Origin: Modestobacter sp. Leaf380
GTDB lineage: Bacteria; Actinomycetota; Actinomycetes; Mycobacteriales; Geodermatophilaceae
Assembly: GCF_001424485.1 (NCBI RefSeq)
Contig: NZ_LMQC01000005.1
Location: 18,447-82,446 of the forward strand
Direction: 5' to 3'
DNA length: 64,000 bases
The notes beneath the pieces were generated by a model. The model saw only the letters and a list, made by a program, of their open reading frames with translations. It did no database searches and was not told where the DNA came from. The first letter of the stretch is position 1; each line of letters begins with the position of its first letter. The position numbers were made by a program, and so were the translations under genes. Positions 8,104 through 18,311 of the stretch are shown here, in pieces.

Positions 8104-9280
8104 GCGGGTCGTCCGGGTCCAGGCCGAACAGCGGGAAGGCCGCCGTCCGGGTGCGGGTGATGGCGCGGTCGACCCGGTTCTCGGTGAAGGGGTCCCAGTG
8201 CTGGAAGCCGGTCCAACCGCCCTCGGTCATCGTGGCGGGGGGTTCGGTGCGCAGCCCCCGGGCCAGCACGTCGCGCACCCAGGAGTCCGGGATGGCGGTG
8301 GTCGGCGTCAGCGGGTCGCCGCCGACCTCGGCGAGCAGGTGGGTCCAGGCCCGCGGCACGCAGCGCACCAGGCCGTAGCCACCCCCACCGAGCACCACCC
8401 AGCGGCCCTCGCACACCTCGTGGGCCAGGTCGTGCATGGCCTTGTAGGAGGCCCGCTGGCCGTCGACGGTGAGCGCGAGATCGGCCATCGGGTCCTCGTG
8501 GTGGGCGTCGCAGCCGCACTGGGTGATGAGGATCTGCGGCTGGAAGGCCCGCACCACGCTGGGCACGACGGCGTGGAAGGCGCGCAGCCAGCCCGAGTCG
8601 TCGGTGCCGTTGGGCAGCCCGATGTTGACCGCGGTCCCCGGGGCCTTCTCCGGGTCGCCGGTCTCCTCGGGGAAGCCGGTGCCCGGGAAGAGGGTCAGCG
8701 GGGTCTGGTGGATGCTCACCGTCAGCACCCGGGGGTCCTCGTAGAACGCCGCCTGGACGCCGTCGCCGTGGTGCACGTCGAGGTCGACGTAGGCGATCCG
8801 CTCGTAGCCCTGGGCCAGCAGCCAGGCGATCGCGACGGCCGCGTCGTTGAAGACGCAGAAGCCGGACGCGGCGTCGCGCATGGCGTGGTGCAGCCCGCCG
8901 GCGATGTTCACCGCGTGCTGGGCCCGGCCCTCGTGCACCAGCCGGGCGGCGGCGACCGAGCCACCGGCGATCAGCGCGGCGGAGTCGTACATGCCCTCGA
9001 AGACCGGGTTGTCCGCGGTGCCCAGGCCGTGGCCCACGCCCTGGGGGTCGCTGGGCGCCCGCTCCACCGCGTCCAGGTAGGCCTGGTCGTGCACCAGGGT
9101 GAGCAGGTCGGCGCCGGCGGCCTCCGGCTTCACCACCTGGATGCGGTCGTTGGACAGCACGCCGAGGGTGTCGGCCAGCCGCATCGTCAGGTCCAGCCGC
9201 ACCGGGTGCATGGGGTGGTCCCCGCCCATGGTGTAGCCGAGCAGGGCGTCGTCCCAGACGACGGAGACGGCGTCGCTCAC
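8096..9280 (-). CDS. acuC: Acetoin utilization protein AcuC (zinc-dependent lysine deacetylase)
   Basis: Class I histone-deacetylase-fold enzyme, 394 aa, full length. Active-site elements are visible: tandem histidines at 131-132 (GGLHHAMRD), the zinc ligands in DLDVHHGDG (Asp168, His170), the second Asp ligand in QCGCDAHHEDP, and the glycine-rich loop LGGGGYGL. In Bacillus AcuC removes acetyl groups from acetyl-CoA synthetase. Here it is the upstream gene of a two-gene operon with the Pat-type acetylase, so the two most likely set the acetylation state of the same targets. GTG start; the ribosome site is weak. Divergent from ideR. Confidence 0.95.
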   Translation of the reverse strand: MSDAVSVVWDDALLGYTMGGDHPMHPVRLDLTMRLADTLGVLSNDRIQVVKPEAAGADLLTLVHDQAYLDAVERAPSDPQGVGHGLGTADNPVFEGMYDSAALIAGGSVAAARLVHEGRAQHAVNIAGGLHHAMRDAASGFCVFNDAAVAIAWLLAQGYERIAYVDLDVHHGDGVQAAFYEDPRVLTVSIHQTPLTLFPGTGFPEETGDPEKAPGTAVNIGLPNGTDDSGWLRAFHAVVPSVVRAFQPQILITQCGCDAHHEDPMADLALTVDGQRASYKAMHDLAHEVCEGRWVVLGGGGYGLVRCVPRAWTHLLAEVGGDPLTPTTAIPDSWVRDVLARGLRTEPPATMTEGGWTGFQHWDPFTENRVDRAITRTRTAAFPLFGLDPDDPRD

Positions 9281-9425
9281 GCTCGCGCCCCGTCAGCTCG
9301 GCGGGGCGTTTGGGTCGGGTCGTGCCTCATCGCGCGATCACCGTCGCGACGCTACCGGGGACGACGCGCCACGGCGCCCCCTCGCACGGGCGGGGACCCG
9401 TCGCAGCCCCGGCCGGGTGGCGCGA

Positions 9426-9443
9426 CCCCCGTAGGATCGGGGG
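9426..9443 (+). promoter_or_regulatory. ideR promoter -10 inside a dyad
   Basis: TAGGAT (9432-9437) fits an actinobacterial -10 element and would give a leader of about 25 bases. It is enclosed by a 6-bp inverted repeat, CCCCCG and CGGGGG, that places the -10 at the exact centre. A regulator bound to the dyad would block transcription. It does not resemble an iron box (TTAGGTTAGCCT type), so any ligand is unknown. Confidence 0.45.
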
Positions 9444-9467
9444 CAGACGACGACGGAGGAGCCTGCC

Positions 9468-10163
9468 GTGAACGACCTCATCGACACCACCGAGATGTAC
9501 CTCCGGACGATCTTCGAGCTCGAGGAGGAGGGGATCACCCCCCTCCGCGCCCGGATCGCCGAGCGCCTGCACCAGAGCGGTCCCACGGTCAGCCAGACGG
9601 TCGCCCGGATGGAGCGCGACGGGCTGCTCAGCGTGGAGGGCGACCGGCACCTGCAGCTGTCCGACGAGGGCCGCGCGCTGGCCACCGCCGTGATGCGCAA
9701 GCACCGCCTGGCCGAGTGCCTGCTGGTGGACGTGATCGGCCTGGACTACGCCGACGTCCACGAGGAGGCCTGCCGCTGGGAGCACGTCATGAGCGAGGCG
9801 GTCGAGCGCAAGCTGCTCACCCTGCTCGGCAACCCCGAGGTCTCCCCCTTCGGCAACCCGATCCCGGGCCTGGACGCGCTGGGTGCGGTCTCCCGCACCT
9901 CGCAGGACACCCTGACGCTGCTGTCGACCTCCGCGACCCCGGAGGGCACGTCGGTCGTGGTGCGCCGGATCAGCGAGCAGTTGCAGGAGGACGCCGAGCT
10001 GCTGCGCTCCCTCGCCGACCAGGGCGTGCGCCCCGGCACGACGGTGCGGGCCTCGCTCAGCAACGGCGCGGTGAGCATCGACGGCGCCGTGCTGCCCCCC
10101 GGCGTCGCCCAGCACGTGTTCGTGAGCCTGGCCGAGGTCGAGGAGCCCGTACCGGCGGGCTGA
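9468..10163 (+). CDS. ideR: Iron-dependent transcriptional repressor (DtxR/IdeR family)
   Basis: Fe(II)-activated DNA-binding repressor, 231 aa. Metal ligands fall at exactly the numbered positions of DtxR/IdeR: Met10, Cys102, Glu105 and His106 (primary site) and His79, Glu83 and His98 (ancillary site). The winged helix-turn-helix spans about residues 5-70, the dimerisation domain 75-140, and an SH3-like domain about 150-225 follows a proline-rich linker. All signatures support iron rather than manganese sensing, since position 102 is Cys. GTG start with GGAGG nine bases upstream. It is divergent from acuC and followed by a strong terminator, so it is probably monocistronic. Confidence 0.95.
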   Translation: MNDLIDTTEMYLRTIFELEEEGITPLRARIAERLHQSGPTVSQTVARMERDGLLSVEGDRHLQLSDEGRALATAVMRKHRLAECLLVDVIGLDYADVHEEACRWEHVMSEAVERKLLTLLGNPEVSPFGNPIPGLDALGAVSRTSQDTLTLLSTSATPEGTSVVVRRISEQLQEDAELLRSLADQGVRPGTTVRASLSNGAVSIDGAVLPPGVAQHVFVSLAEVEEPVPAG

Positions 10164-10185
10164 CCCACCCGCACGCCGCAGCACT

Positions 10186-10219
10186 GACGGCCGCGTCCCC
10201 ACCCGGGGGCGCGGCCGTC
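10186..10219 (+). terminator. Hairpin terminator after ideR
   Basis: A 15-bp stem with one G-T wobble (GACGGCCGCGTCCCC pairing with GGGGGCGCGGCCGTC) around the loop ACCC, starting 22 bp after the ideR stop. No U tract. Confidence 0.82.
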
Positions 10220-10324
10220 GTCGTCCCCGCCGATTTCCTTCGCCGGGCTCACGACCGGGTCACTAGGCTGGGGTCCCGTCGTCAGTGCGTCCCCGCGTGA
10301 GTCCGTCAGAGAGTCGAGGCCCGG

Positions 10325-12445
10325 GTGTCCGAGTCCCCCAGCAGCCAGCACCAGCCGACCGCCGGCTCGCCCCCGGTCGGCATGAACGAGGAGATCGCGG
10401 CCCAGCCGCTGGAGGACGGGCCGGCCCCGACGCCGTTCCACCGGCTGGCCGACTTCGTCGCCCTCCCCCGGCTCGGCGGCCTGGCGCTGTCCGCCGACGG
10501 CACCCGACTGGTGACCTCGGTGTCGACCCTGGCCCCGGACCGGAAGACCTGGCAGAGCGCGCTGTGGGAGATCGACCCCACCGGCGCCCGCGACGCCCGC
10601 CGGCTGACCCGGTCTGCTCCCGGTGAGTCCGGCCCGGTCTTCTCCCCCGACGGCACGCTGCTGTTCACCTCCGCCCGGCCCGACCCCGACGCCGGCAAGG
10701 ACGCCGGGGAGCCGAAGCCGGCGCTGTGGGCGTTGCCCGCACAGGGCGGTGAGGCCCGGCTGGTCGTGTCCCGCCCGAACGGCCTGTCCGGGGTGACCGT
10801 GGCAGCCGACTCCGGTGACGTCGTGGTGGTGGCCGGCACGACCCCGGGCGCCGCGGACGCGAAGGCCGACAGCGAGCAGCGCGACGCGCGCAAGGACGCC
10901 GGGGTGACGGCGATCCTGCACGAGACCCACCCCGTCCGGTACTGGGACCACGACCTGGGCCCCGTCGTCCCGCACGCGTTCTGGCTCGGCGGCCTGCCGG
11001 CCGAGGGCGACCGCGACCCGGCCTGGCGGGACCTCACCCCGGACGCCGGCGCCCCGCACGGGGCCGGGTCCGACGTCGCGCTGTCCCCCGACGGCGCCCT
11101 GCTGGCCCGCAGCGAGGAGGTGTCCGAGGCCCGCGCGTCCTGGCGCAACCGCCTGGTGGTCACCGACACCGCGACCGGCGACACCCGGGTGCTGGTCGAC
11201 GACCCGGACGCCGACGTCTACGCGGCCGCCTGGTCCCCGGACGGCCGGCGCCTGGTGTGCGTCCGGGAGTCCGCGTCCACCCCGACCCGGGCACCGGACC
11301 ACACGCTCCTGCTGGTCGACGTCGCCGACGGCGCGACCACCGACCTGACCGCGGGCTTCGACCGCTGGCCGTCGGCGCCGCAGTTCGACGCCGCGGGCGC
11401 GGCCGTCTACTTCCTGGCCGACGACGACGGCCGGCACGCCGTGTTCCGGGTCGTGCCGGGCGAGGCACCGGTGCGGCTGACCCGCGACGGCGCCTACAGC
11501 GACCTGCAGGTGGCCCGGGACGGCTCGGCGCTGTTCGCGCTGCGCTCGGCGTTCGACCACCCCTCGGCCCCGGTCCGGCTGGACCCGACGGCCACCGACC
11601 AGCAGCCCGAGCCGCTGCCCAACCCGGGCACGATCAGCGCCCTGCCGGGCACCCTGCGCGAGCTGGACGCGACCGGCCTGGACGGCAGCCGGGTGCAGTC
11701 CTGGCTGGTGCTGCCCGAGGGCGCGAGCGCGGAGCACCCGGCACCCCTCCTGCTCTGGATCCACGGCGGGCCGCTGATGAGCTGGAACAGCTGGTCCTGG
11801 CGCTGGACGCCGTGGGTGCTCGCCGCCCGTGGCTACGCGGTGCTGCTGCCCAACCCGGGGCTCTCGCAGGGCTTCGGCCAGGCCTTCGTCGAGCGGGGCT
11901 GGGGCGCCTGGGGAGCGGAGCCCTACACCGACCTGATGGCCGCCACCGACGCCGCGGTCGCGCTGCCCGAGGTCGACGGCACCCGGACGGCGGCGATGGG
12001 CGGCTCCTTCGGCGGCTACATGGCCAACTGGGTGGCCACCCAGACCGACCGCTTCGACGCGATCGTCACCCACGCCAGCCTGTGGCACCTGGACGCCTTC
12101 ACCGGCTCGACCGATGCCTCCTACTACTGGGAGAAGGAGTTCGGCGACCCGCTGACCGAGCCCGAGCGGTACGAGGCGAACTCGCCGCACCGGTACGCCG
12201 ACGCGATCACCTCGCCGGTGCTGGTGATCCACGGCGACAAGGACTACCGGGTGCCGATCGGTGAGGGGCTGCGGCTCTGGTACGACCTGCAGAAGCGGGG
12301 CGTGCCGTCGAAGTTCCTCTACTTCCCCGACGAGAACCACTGGATGCTCACCCCCGGCAACGCCACCGTCTGGTACGAGACGGTCATCGCGTTCCTCGCC
12401 GACCACGTGCTCGGGGAGGGCTGGCAGCGCCCGGCGCTGCTCTGA
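10325..12445 (+). CDS. S9 family serine peptidase (acylaminoacyl-peptidase-like)
   Basis: Prolyl-oligopeptidase-family peptidase, 706 aa, with no signal peptide, so probably cytoplasmic. The first about 430 residues form a beta-propeller with repeats of the SPDGTLL or SPDGRRL type. The C-terminal alpha/beta-hydrolase carries the nucleophile motif GGSFGGYM (Ser561), Asp640 in GDKDYRVP and His672 in DENHWM, so the triad is complete. It probably degrades short or N-blocked peptides. The GTG start is used because the next in-frame ATG has no ribosome site; TAGGCT at 10263-10268 is a plausible -10. Its 3' end overlaps the convergent DUF4192 gene by 62 bases. Confidence 0.93.
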   Translation: MSESPSSQHQPTAGSPPVGMNEEIAAQPLEDGPAPTPFHRLADFVALPRLGGLALSADGTRLVTSVSTLAPDRKTWQSALWEIDPTGARDARRLTRSAPGESGPVFSPDGTLLFTSARPDPDAGKDAGEPKPALWALPAQGGEARLVVSRPNGLSGVTVAADSGDVVVVAGTTPGAADAKADSEQRDARKDAGVTAILHETHPVRYWDHDLGPVVPHAFWLGGLPAEGDRDPAWRDLTPDAGAPHGAGSDVALSPDGALLARSEEVSEARASWRNRLVVTDTATGDTRVLVDDPDADVYAAAWSPDGRRLVCVRESASTPTRAPDHTLLLVDVADGATTDLTAGFDRWPSAPQFDAAGAAVYFLADDDGRHAVFRVVPGEAPVRLTRDGAYSDLQVARDGSALFALRSAFDHPSAPVRLDPTATDQQPEPLPNPGTISALPGTLRELDATGLDGSRVQSWLVLPEGASAEHPAPLLLWIHGGPLMSWNSWSWRWTPWVLAARGYAVLLPNPGLSQGFGQAFVERGWGAWGAEPYTDLMAATDAAVALPEVDGTRTAAMGGSFGGYMANWVATQTDRFDAIVTHASLWHLDAFTGSTDASYYWEKEFGDPLTEPERYEANSPHRYADAITSPVLVIHGDKDYRVPIGEGLRLWYDLQKRGVPSKFLYFPDENHWMLTPGNATVWYETVIAFLADHVLGEGWQRPALL

Positions 12446-13565
12446 CCCCACGCGGGTCGGCACCGACCGCCGCTGCCACCAGCCGACGCAGGTCGGCCGG
12501 TGGCAGCGCCGCGTCCAGGGCCGACCGGAGCAGCTGGGCCAGGGCGTGGTCGGGACGGCTGTCCAGCGCCCGGTCCAGGGCCGCGTGGGCGGTGGTGCCG
12601 TCCCCGCGCGACCAGGCGCAGACCGCGAGCAGGGTCGCCGGGGCGGCGTCCAGCGGGGCGGGCAGCCGACGGGTCAGCTCGGTCCACAGCGTCTCGGCGG
12701 CCACCGCGCGGGCCTCGCCGTCGCCACCGCAGTCCTCGGCGTCTGCGTCGACCAGCCCCAGGGCGAGGGCGCGGTCCCGCAGGGCGGTGTCGACCAGCGC
12801 GAAACCGGCGCGGGCGACGTCGTCGTCGGTGAGCCTGTCGCGGGAACCAGGGGCGCACCGGGCCAGGGCGATGCAGACGTCGTCCCACCCGGTGTCGGCC
12901 AGGTGCTCCCAGCCGTGTGCCTCCAGCTCGGCGGCCCGGGCGGCGGCGACCCCGTCGCAGGCGGCGGCGACCGCGGCGGCCTCGGCGCCGACCACCGGGG
13001 CGAGCCGCTCGACCAGGGCGTCCCGCGAGGCCGCCGGCACCCGTCCGGCCACCGTGGACGCGACGGCCAGCGGACTGGTGCCGCCCGGCAGCGGTCTCCC
13101 GGCGCCCGGAGCGCAGCAGGGCTCGGCGCAGTCGTAGGACCAGCAGCGACCGGACCGGACCAGCAGCGTCTCGGGCACGGTGACCCCGGCGTCGGTCAGC
13201 CGGCCGACCACCTCGGCGAGCAGCACCCGGCCGGGCAGCACCGGACCGACCGCGTCGTCGAGGAGCCGGGGTCCGACGGCGGGACCGAGTCCGTCGGGCT
13301 CCTCGGTGACCACGAGGACCACGGCGGCATCGGGCGCGGAGTCGGCGAGGCAGCCGACCACCTGCCCGGCGACGGCGGCCTCCAGACCAGGGGGCGGCAG
13401 GTCCACCCGCAGCGTCAGGCCCACCCGGCGGGCCCGGGCGCCGCTGAGCGCCACGACGACCAGGGACTCCTCCGGGGCGAAGCCCAGCAGGTGCGGCAGG
13501 GCGGCTGCCAGGTCGGGGCCGGCAGCGAGCCGGACGGTGGACGGGAGCGGCGCGGCGGAGGACAT
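12384..13565 (-). CDS. DUF4192 domain-containing protein
   Basis: About 393 aa. The N-terminal pattern RLAAGPDLAAALPHLLGFAP followed by EESLVVVAL is the hallmark of DUF4192, an actinobacterial family of unknown function. The C-terminal half is a run of alanine-rich helices of the tetratricopeptide kind (WSRGDGTTAHAALDRALD). A cysteine cluster (CWSYDCAEPCCAPG) in the middle could bind a metal. The frame extends upstream, but family homology starts at the chosen ATG. The last 20 or so residues run into the end of the S9 peptidase gene on the other strand and are low-complexity, so they are probably dispensable. Confidence 0.87.
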   Translation of the reverse strand: MSSAAPLPSTVRLAAGPDLAAALPHLLGFAPEESLVVVALSGARARRVGLTLRVDLPPPGLEAAVAGQVVGCLADSAPDAAVVLVVTEEPDGLGPAVGPRLLDDAVGPVLPGRVLLAEVVGRLTDAGVTVPETLLVRSGRCWSYDCAEPCCAPGAGRPLPGGTSPLAVASTVAGRVPAASRDALVERLAPVVGAEAAAVAAACDGVAAARAAELEAHGWEHLADTGWDDVCIALARCAPGSRDRLTDDDVARAGFALVDTALRDRALALGLVDADAEDCGGDGEARAVAAETLWTELTRRLPAPLDAAPATLLAVCAWSRGDGTTAHAALDRALDSRPDHALAQLLRSALDAALPPADLRRLVAAAVGADPRGVRAAPGAASPPRARGRRGTR

Positions 13566-13678
13566 GCCGCCACCCTGGGAGCCGGGCGCGGTCCCCGGGC
13601 GGCCCGCCGGGGTCCTGGGGACGGCACCCCCCGGTGTGGACGACGGCGAGCGCCGTCCGCACCGGTCGTGCTCGCAGC

Positions 13679-14458
13679 TCAGTCGAGCGCGGCGGCCTGG
13701 AAGTCGTAGGCGTCCTCGAGCAGGGTCGCGAAGGCGGCGGTGTCCACGGCACCGGTCGGGCTGAGCGTGACCAGCGTGATCAGCCGGTCGCCGTCCTGCA
13801 CGATGCCGACGACCGCCGGGATCGTCAGCGGCGCCCCGTCGGGCCCGGTGACCGTGGTCGTGTACGACAGCGCGGCCGCGCCGTCGCCCAGGTCGGGGAC
13901 CGGGACGGCGGCGAAGGTGATCGTGGCGGAGCCGATCTCCGGGGAGGAGATGGTCGCCTGGGGGCACTCGGCCGCGGCCGCGGCGAGGGTCCCGACCGGG
14001 TCGTCCTGGTCACCGCCGATGCTGATCAGCTGCACGGAGGTGGACTGCGCACCGGTGACGCTCTGGGCGGCGAACGCGTCGAGGTCCTCGACGCCGATCT
14101 GGCTGCCGTCGACCGCCTGGTCGCAGGACTCGGGGGTGATGGTCACGTCCCCGGCGTCGGCAGCGCTCGCGGCGCCGGCGGCCAGCTCGGCCTCGCTCAG
14201 CGGGGCCGCCACGGACCCGGCGCCGAAGGAGTCGGCGGGCAGCAGCCCGGCCGTCAGGTCCTCGGACGCGCTCCCGCCGCCGGTGTCCTCGCCCCCGCCT
14301 CCGCCCTCGCTGGAGGGTGCTGCCGAGGACGACTCGGCGGAGGTCGGGGCCGGGGACGCCGTCCCCTCCTCCTCGCTGGTGCAGCCGGCCAGCAACAGCA
14401 CGGTGGACAGCCCGGAGGCCAGGACGAGGACGGGCCGGGTCGAGGTCACGCCGACCAT
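13679..14458 (-). CDS. Putative lipoprotein (first of two paralogues)
   Basis: About 259 aa with a lipoprotein signal: a hydrophobic stretch ending LLLAGC, the cysteine being the predicted lipid anchor on the outer face of the membrane. A serine-, glycine- and glutamate-rich linker of about 45 residues follows, then a globular domain of about 190 residues that begins LLPADSFGAG and ends near GVDTAAF. Two cysteines in that domain (TPESC and AAECPQAT) are shared with the neighbouring lipoprotein and may form a disulfide. The overall plan resembles mycobacterial lipoproteins with a PknH-sensor-like domain, but this is only a likeness. An alternative GTG lies three codons downstream. Confidence 0.82.
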   Translation of the reverse strand: MVGVTSTRPVLVLASGLSTVLLLAGCTSEEEGTASPAPTSAESSSAAPSSEGGGGGEDTGGGSASEDLTAGLLPADSFGAGSVAAPLSEAELAAGAASAADAGDVTITPESCDQAVDGSQIGVEDLDAFAAQSVTGAQSTSVQLISIGGDQDDPVGTLAAAAAECPQATISSPEIGSATITFAAVPVPDLGDGAAALSYTTTVTGPDGAPLTIPAVVGIVQDGDRLITLVTLSPTGAVDTAAFATLLEDAYDFQAAALD

Positions 14459-14537
14459 CGGACCACGGCCCGGCCGGACCCGGCGAGTCGGTGCCGTCTC
14501 GCCCGGGTGTGTCGGCGTCCGGGTCGGGCGGGTCGGG

Positions 14538-15266
14538 TCAGTCGAGGGTGTCGGCGGCGTGCTGGGCGGCAGCGGCGAGCAGCTCGTCGAAGGCCGCGGC
14601 GTCCGGTGCGGTGGCGACCGCACCGGCGACCAGGGTCAGCAGCCGGTCGCCGTCCTGGACGACGCCGAGCAGCGCGGAGCCGCCGATCTGCATGCCGCCC
14701 TGCCGTGTGACGGTGGCCGTCACCGGGACCACGGCGGCGGCGTCGCCGAGGGCGGGCGCGGTGACCGTGCCGAAGGTGATGACGGCGTCGCCCATCGGGG
14801 TGCTGACGGTGGCCGTCGGGCAGGCCGCGACGGCGTCGGTCAGGGTGCTGACGACGGCGTCGCCCGGGCCGCCGACCGTGAGCAGCTCGGCGCTGGCGGT
14901 GAACCCGCTGCGGGCGACCTGCCCGGCCGCGTCCTGCACGTCGGCGGGGTCGCCGAGGGCGGCCCGGGCGGCCTCCAGGGCGGTGACGCAGGTGTCGGGT
15001 GTGACCGTGACGGCACCCGGGTCGTGCTCGCCGGCCGCGCCGAGTGCGGCGCTGAGCTGGTCGGCGGTGACCGGGGTGACCTCGGCGTCGGGCGCGAACT
15101 CCTCCGCGGGCAGCAGGCCGTCGGCCAGCGGGACCGCGTCCTCGGTCGCCGCGGCCGGGGAGACCGCCACCGGCGCGGCGGCCGGGGTGGCCGTGGCGCC
15201 GCACCCGGAGAGCAGGAGCGCGGAGGAGGCGGCGGCGGTGGCGAGCAGGAGCGGGGTGCGGCGCAT
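14538..15266 (-). CDS. Putative lipoprotein (second of two paralogues)
   Basis: About 242 aa. The signal peptide ends LLLSGC, so the protein should be lipid-anchored at the cell surface. The mature domain follows the same order as its neighbour: LLPAEEFAPDAE, then VTVTPDTC, VAACPTATVSTP, GDAVITFGTV, VVQDGDRLLTL and a C-terminal alanine-rich helix ending TLD. The two genes are therefore a tandem duplication that has diverged. No enzyme motif is visible. TACCGT ends six bases before the ATG, indicating a leaderless transcript. It is divergent from the glycosyltransferase cassette. Confidence 0.84.
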   Translation of the reverse strand: MRRTPLLLATAAASSALLLSGCGATATPAAAPVAVSPAAATEDAVPLADGLLPAEEFAPDAEVTPVTADQLSAALGAAGEHDPGAVTVTPDTCVTALEAARAALGDPADVQDAAGQVARSGFTASAELLTVGGPGDAVVSTLTDAVAACPTATVSTPMGDAVITFGTVTAPALGDAAAVVPVTATVTRQGGMQIGGSALLGVVQDGDRLLTLVAGAVATAPDAAAFDELLAAAAQHAADTLD

Positions 15267-15272
15267 CACCCC

Positions 15273-15325
15273 ACGGTAGGCGCTGTGCACGGTCGGCGGG
15301 AGCTGTCGCAGCCGCTGGCTACAGT
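15273..15325. promoter_or_regulatory. Divergent leaderless promoters between lipoprotein and glycosyltransferase genes
   Basis: On the minus strand TACCGT (15278-15273) ends six bases before the lipoprotein ATG. On the plus strand TACAGT (15320-15325) ends seven bases before the glycosyltransferase ATG. Both fit TANNNT -10 elements at leaderless spacing. Only 66 bp separate the start codons, so the two units may be co-regulated. Confidence 0.55.
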
Positions 15326-15332
15326 CCGCGGC

Positions 15333-16549
<1,217 letters not shown>

Positions 16550-16556
<7 letters not shown>

Positions 16557-17263
16557 CCGTGGACTACGACCGGCTCGACGTGCGGGCCGGGCACACCGTG
16601 CTGGACCTGGGGTGCGGCGAGGGCCGGCACGCCTTCGAGGCCTACCGGCGCGGGGCGACGGTCGTGGCGCTGGACTGGGGCACGTCGGAGGTGACGACGA
16701 CGCAGACCTGGCTGGGCGCGATCGACGCCGCCGGGGAGGCACCCTCCGGTGCGGTGGCGACGGCGGTGCGGGGGGACCTGCTGCACCTGCCGGTCCCCGA
16801 CGCCAGCGTCGACCGGGTGATCGCCTCGGAGGTGCTGGAACACATCCCCGACGACGCGACCGCGTTCGCCGAGATCGCCCGGGTGCTCGCGCCCGGCGGG
16901 CGGGTGGCGGTGACGGTGCCGCGGTACGGCCCGGAGCGGGTGTGCTGGGCGCTGAGCGACGAGTACCACGCGAACGAGGGCGGGCACATCCGCATCTACC
17001 GGGCCGACCAGGTCCGGGCCCGACTGCGGGCAGCGGGCCTGGTGCCCGGCGGGAGCCACCACGCGCACGCGCTGCACGCCCCGTACTGGTGGCTCAAGTG
17101 CGCGGTCGGCGTAGAGCGGGACACCGCGGTGGTGCGGGCCTACCACCGGCTGCTGGTCTGGGACCTGACCCGTCGCCCGTGGCTGACGAGGACGGCCGAG
17201 CGGCTGCTGGACCCGGTGATCGGCAAGAGCCTGGTGGTCTACGCGGAGAAGCCGCCCGCGTGA
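16550..17263 (+). CDS. Class I SAM-dependent methyltransferase
   Basis: About 237 aa, Methyltransf_11 type. The SAM-binding motif VLDLGCGEGRHAF lies at residues 17-29; the acidic post-I position, and motif II SVDRVIASEVLEHIPDD and motif III LAPGGRVAVTVPRYG are all present. The C-terminal third holds an unusual aromatic/histidine-rich stretch (GGSHHAHALHAPYWWLKC) that could contact a lipid substrate. GTG start seven bases inside the end of the glycosyltransferase gene with GAGGAGG upstream. Its stop overlaps the start of the next gene as GTGA. Substrate unknown. Confidence 0.88.
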
Positions 17264-18303
17264 GCGACCTCCCCGAGGTGCCCGGTGTGCTGAGCGCGGA
17301 CCAGGTGGCGGCCACCGTCGCGGCGATCGCTGCGGAGCAGTCGGCCGACGGGATGCTGCCGTGGTGGCGCGGCGGGCAGCTGGACGCCTGGGACTCGCTC
17401 GAGGCGGCGATGGCGCTGACCGTCGGCGGCGAGCACGACCGGGCCGCGGCGGCGCTGGACTGGTTGTGCGCGCGACAGGGTCCCGAGGGCGGATTCCCGG
17501 CGGAGTGGCGGGACGGCGCGGTCACGGCGCCGGGGGTGGAGAGCAACCACGCGGGCTACCTGGCCGTCGGGGTGTGGCACCACTGCCTGCTGACCGGTGA
17601 CCTCGGCGCCCAGCAGCGCTGGTGGCCGCACGTCCGGCGGGCGCTGGACCTGGTGACGGCGATGCAGCTGCCCACCGGTGCGATCGGCTGGGCGCTGCGG
17701 CCCGACGGCACCCCGGACGACACGGCGCTGCTGACCGGGAACGCCAGCCTGCTGCAGGCGCTGCGCTGCGGGATCGCCCTGGCCGGGGCCAGGGACCAGC
17801 CGCAGCCGCACTGGGACCTCGCCGCCGCCGACCTGCAGGAGGCCCTGGCGCGACGCCCCGGGGACTTCGCCGACCGGTCGCGGTTCTCGATGGACTGGTA
17901 CTACCCGGTGCTCGGCGGTGCGCTGACCGGTGCCGCGGCCCGGGACCGGCTCGGCGGCAGCTGGGACGCCTTCGTCGTCCCCGGGCTGGGGGTGCGGTGC
18001 GTGGCCGACCGGCCCTGGGTGACCGGGGCGGAGACCTGCGAGCTGGCGATGGCGCTGGCCGCGGCCGGGCAGCGCGACGCGGCGGTCGAGCAGCTGGCCG
18101 CGATGCAGCACCTGCGGGCCGAGGACGGCGGCTACTGGACGGGTTACGTCTTCGCCGACGACGCCGTCTGGCCCGTCGAGCGGACGACCTGGACGGCGGC
18201 GGCGGTGGTGCTGGCCGCGGACGCGGTGAGCGGTGCGACCCCGGGGGCACGGCTGTTCACCGAACCCGACCGGCCCGGCGTCGTGGTCGGGGAGCACCCC
18301 TGA
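17260..18303 (+). CDS. Terpene-cyclase/prenyltransferase-fold protein (squalene oxidase repeat-like)
   Basis: About 347 aa, soluble, with repeated alpha/alpha-toroid elements: ADGMLPWWRGGQLDAWDSLE, GPEGGFPAEW, TGAIGWALRPDG and DGGYWTGYVF. Such G-x-W/G-G-x-W repeats are characteristic of squalene-hopene cyclase and prenyltransferase beta-subunit folds. A canonical DXDD cyclase motif is not obvious; the nearest acidic runs are PDGTPDDTALL and FADDAVWPVERTTW. It may be a non-catalytic or divergent member acting on a polyprenyl or glycolipid. GTG start overlaps the methyltransferase stop, indicating coupled translation. Confidence 0.75.
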   Translation: MSDLPEVPGVLSADQVAATVAAIAAEQSADGMLPWWRGGQLDAWDSLEAAMALTVGGEHDRAAAALDWLCARQGPEGGFPAEWRDGAVTAPGVESNHAGYLAVGVWHHCLLTGDLGAQQRWWPHVRRALDLVTAMQLPTGAIGWALRPDGTPDDTALLTGNASLLQALRCGIALAGARDQPQPHWDLAAADLQEALARRPGDFADRSRFSMDWYYPVLGGALTGAAARDRLGGSWDAFVVPGLGVRCVADRPWVTGAETCELAMALAAAGQRDAAVEQLAAMQHLRAEDGGYWTGYVFADDAVWPVERTTWTAAAVVLAADAVSGATPGARLFTEPDRPGVVVGEHP

Positions 18304-18311
18304 CGAGCCGG

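Noticed and set aside
5419..8160. 913-codon plus-strand frame opposite the acetyltransferase
   Set aside because: Long only because high GC removes stops. The minus-strand protein has complete GNAT and ligase domains.
9281..9467. Iron box for IdeR autoregulation upstream of ideR
   Set aside because: No sequence close to the TTAGGTTAGGCTAACCTAA-type consensus was found; only the unrelated CCCCCG dyad is there.
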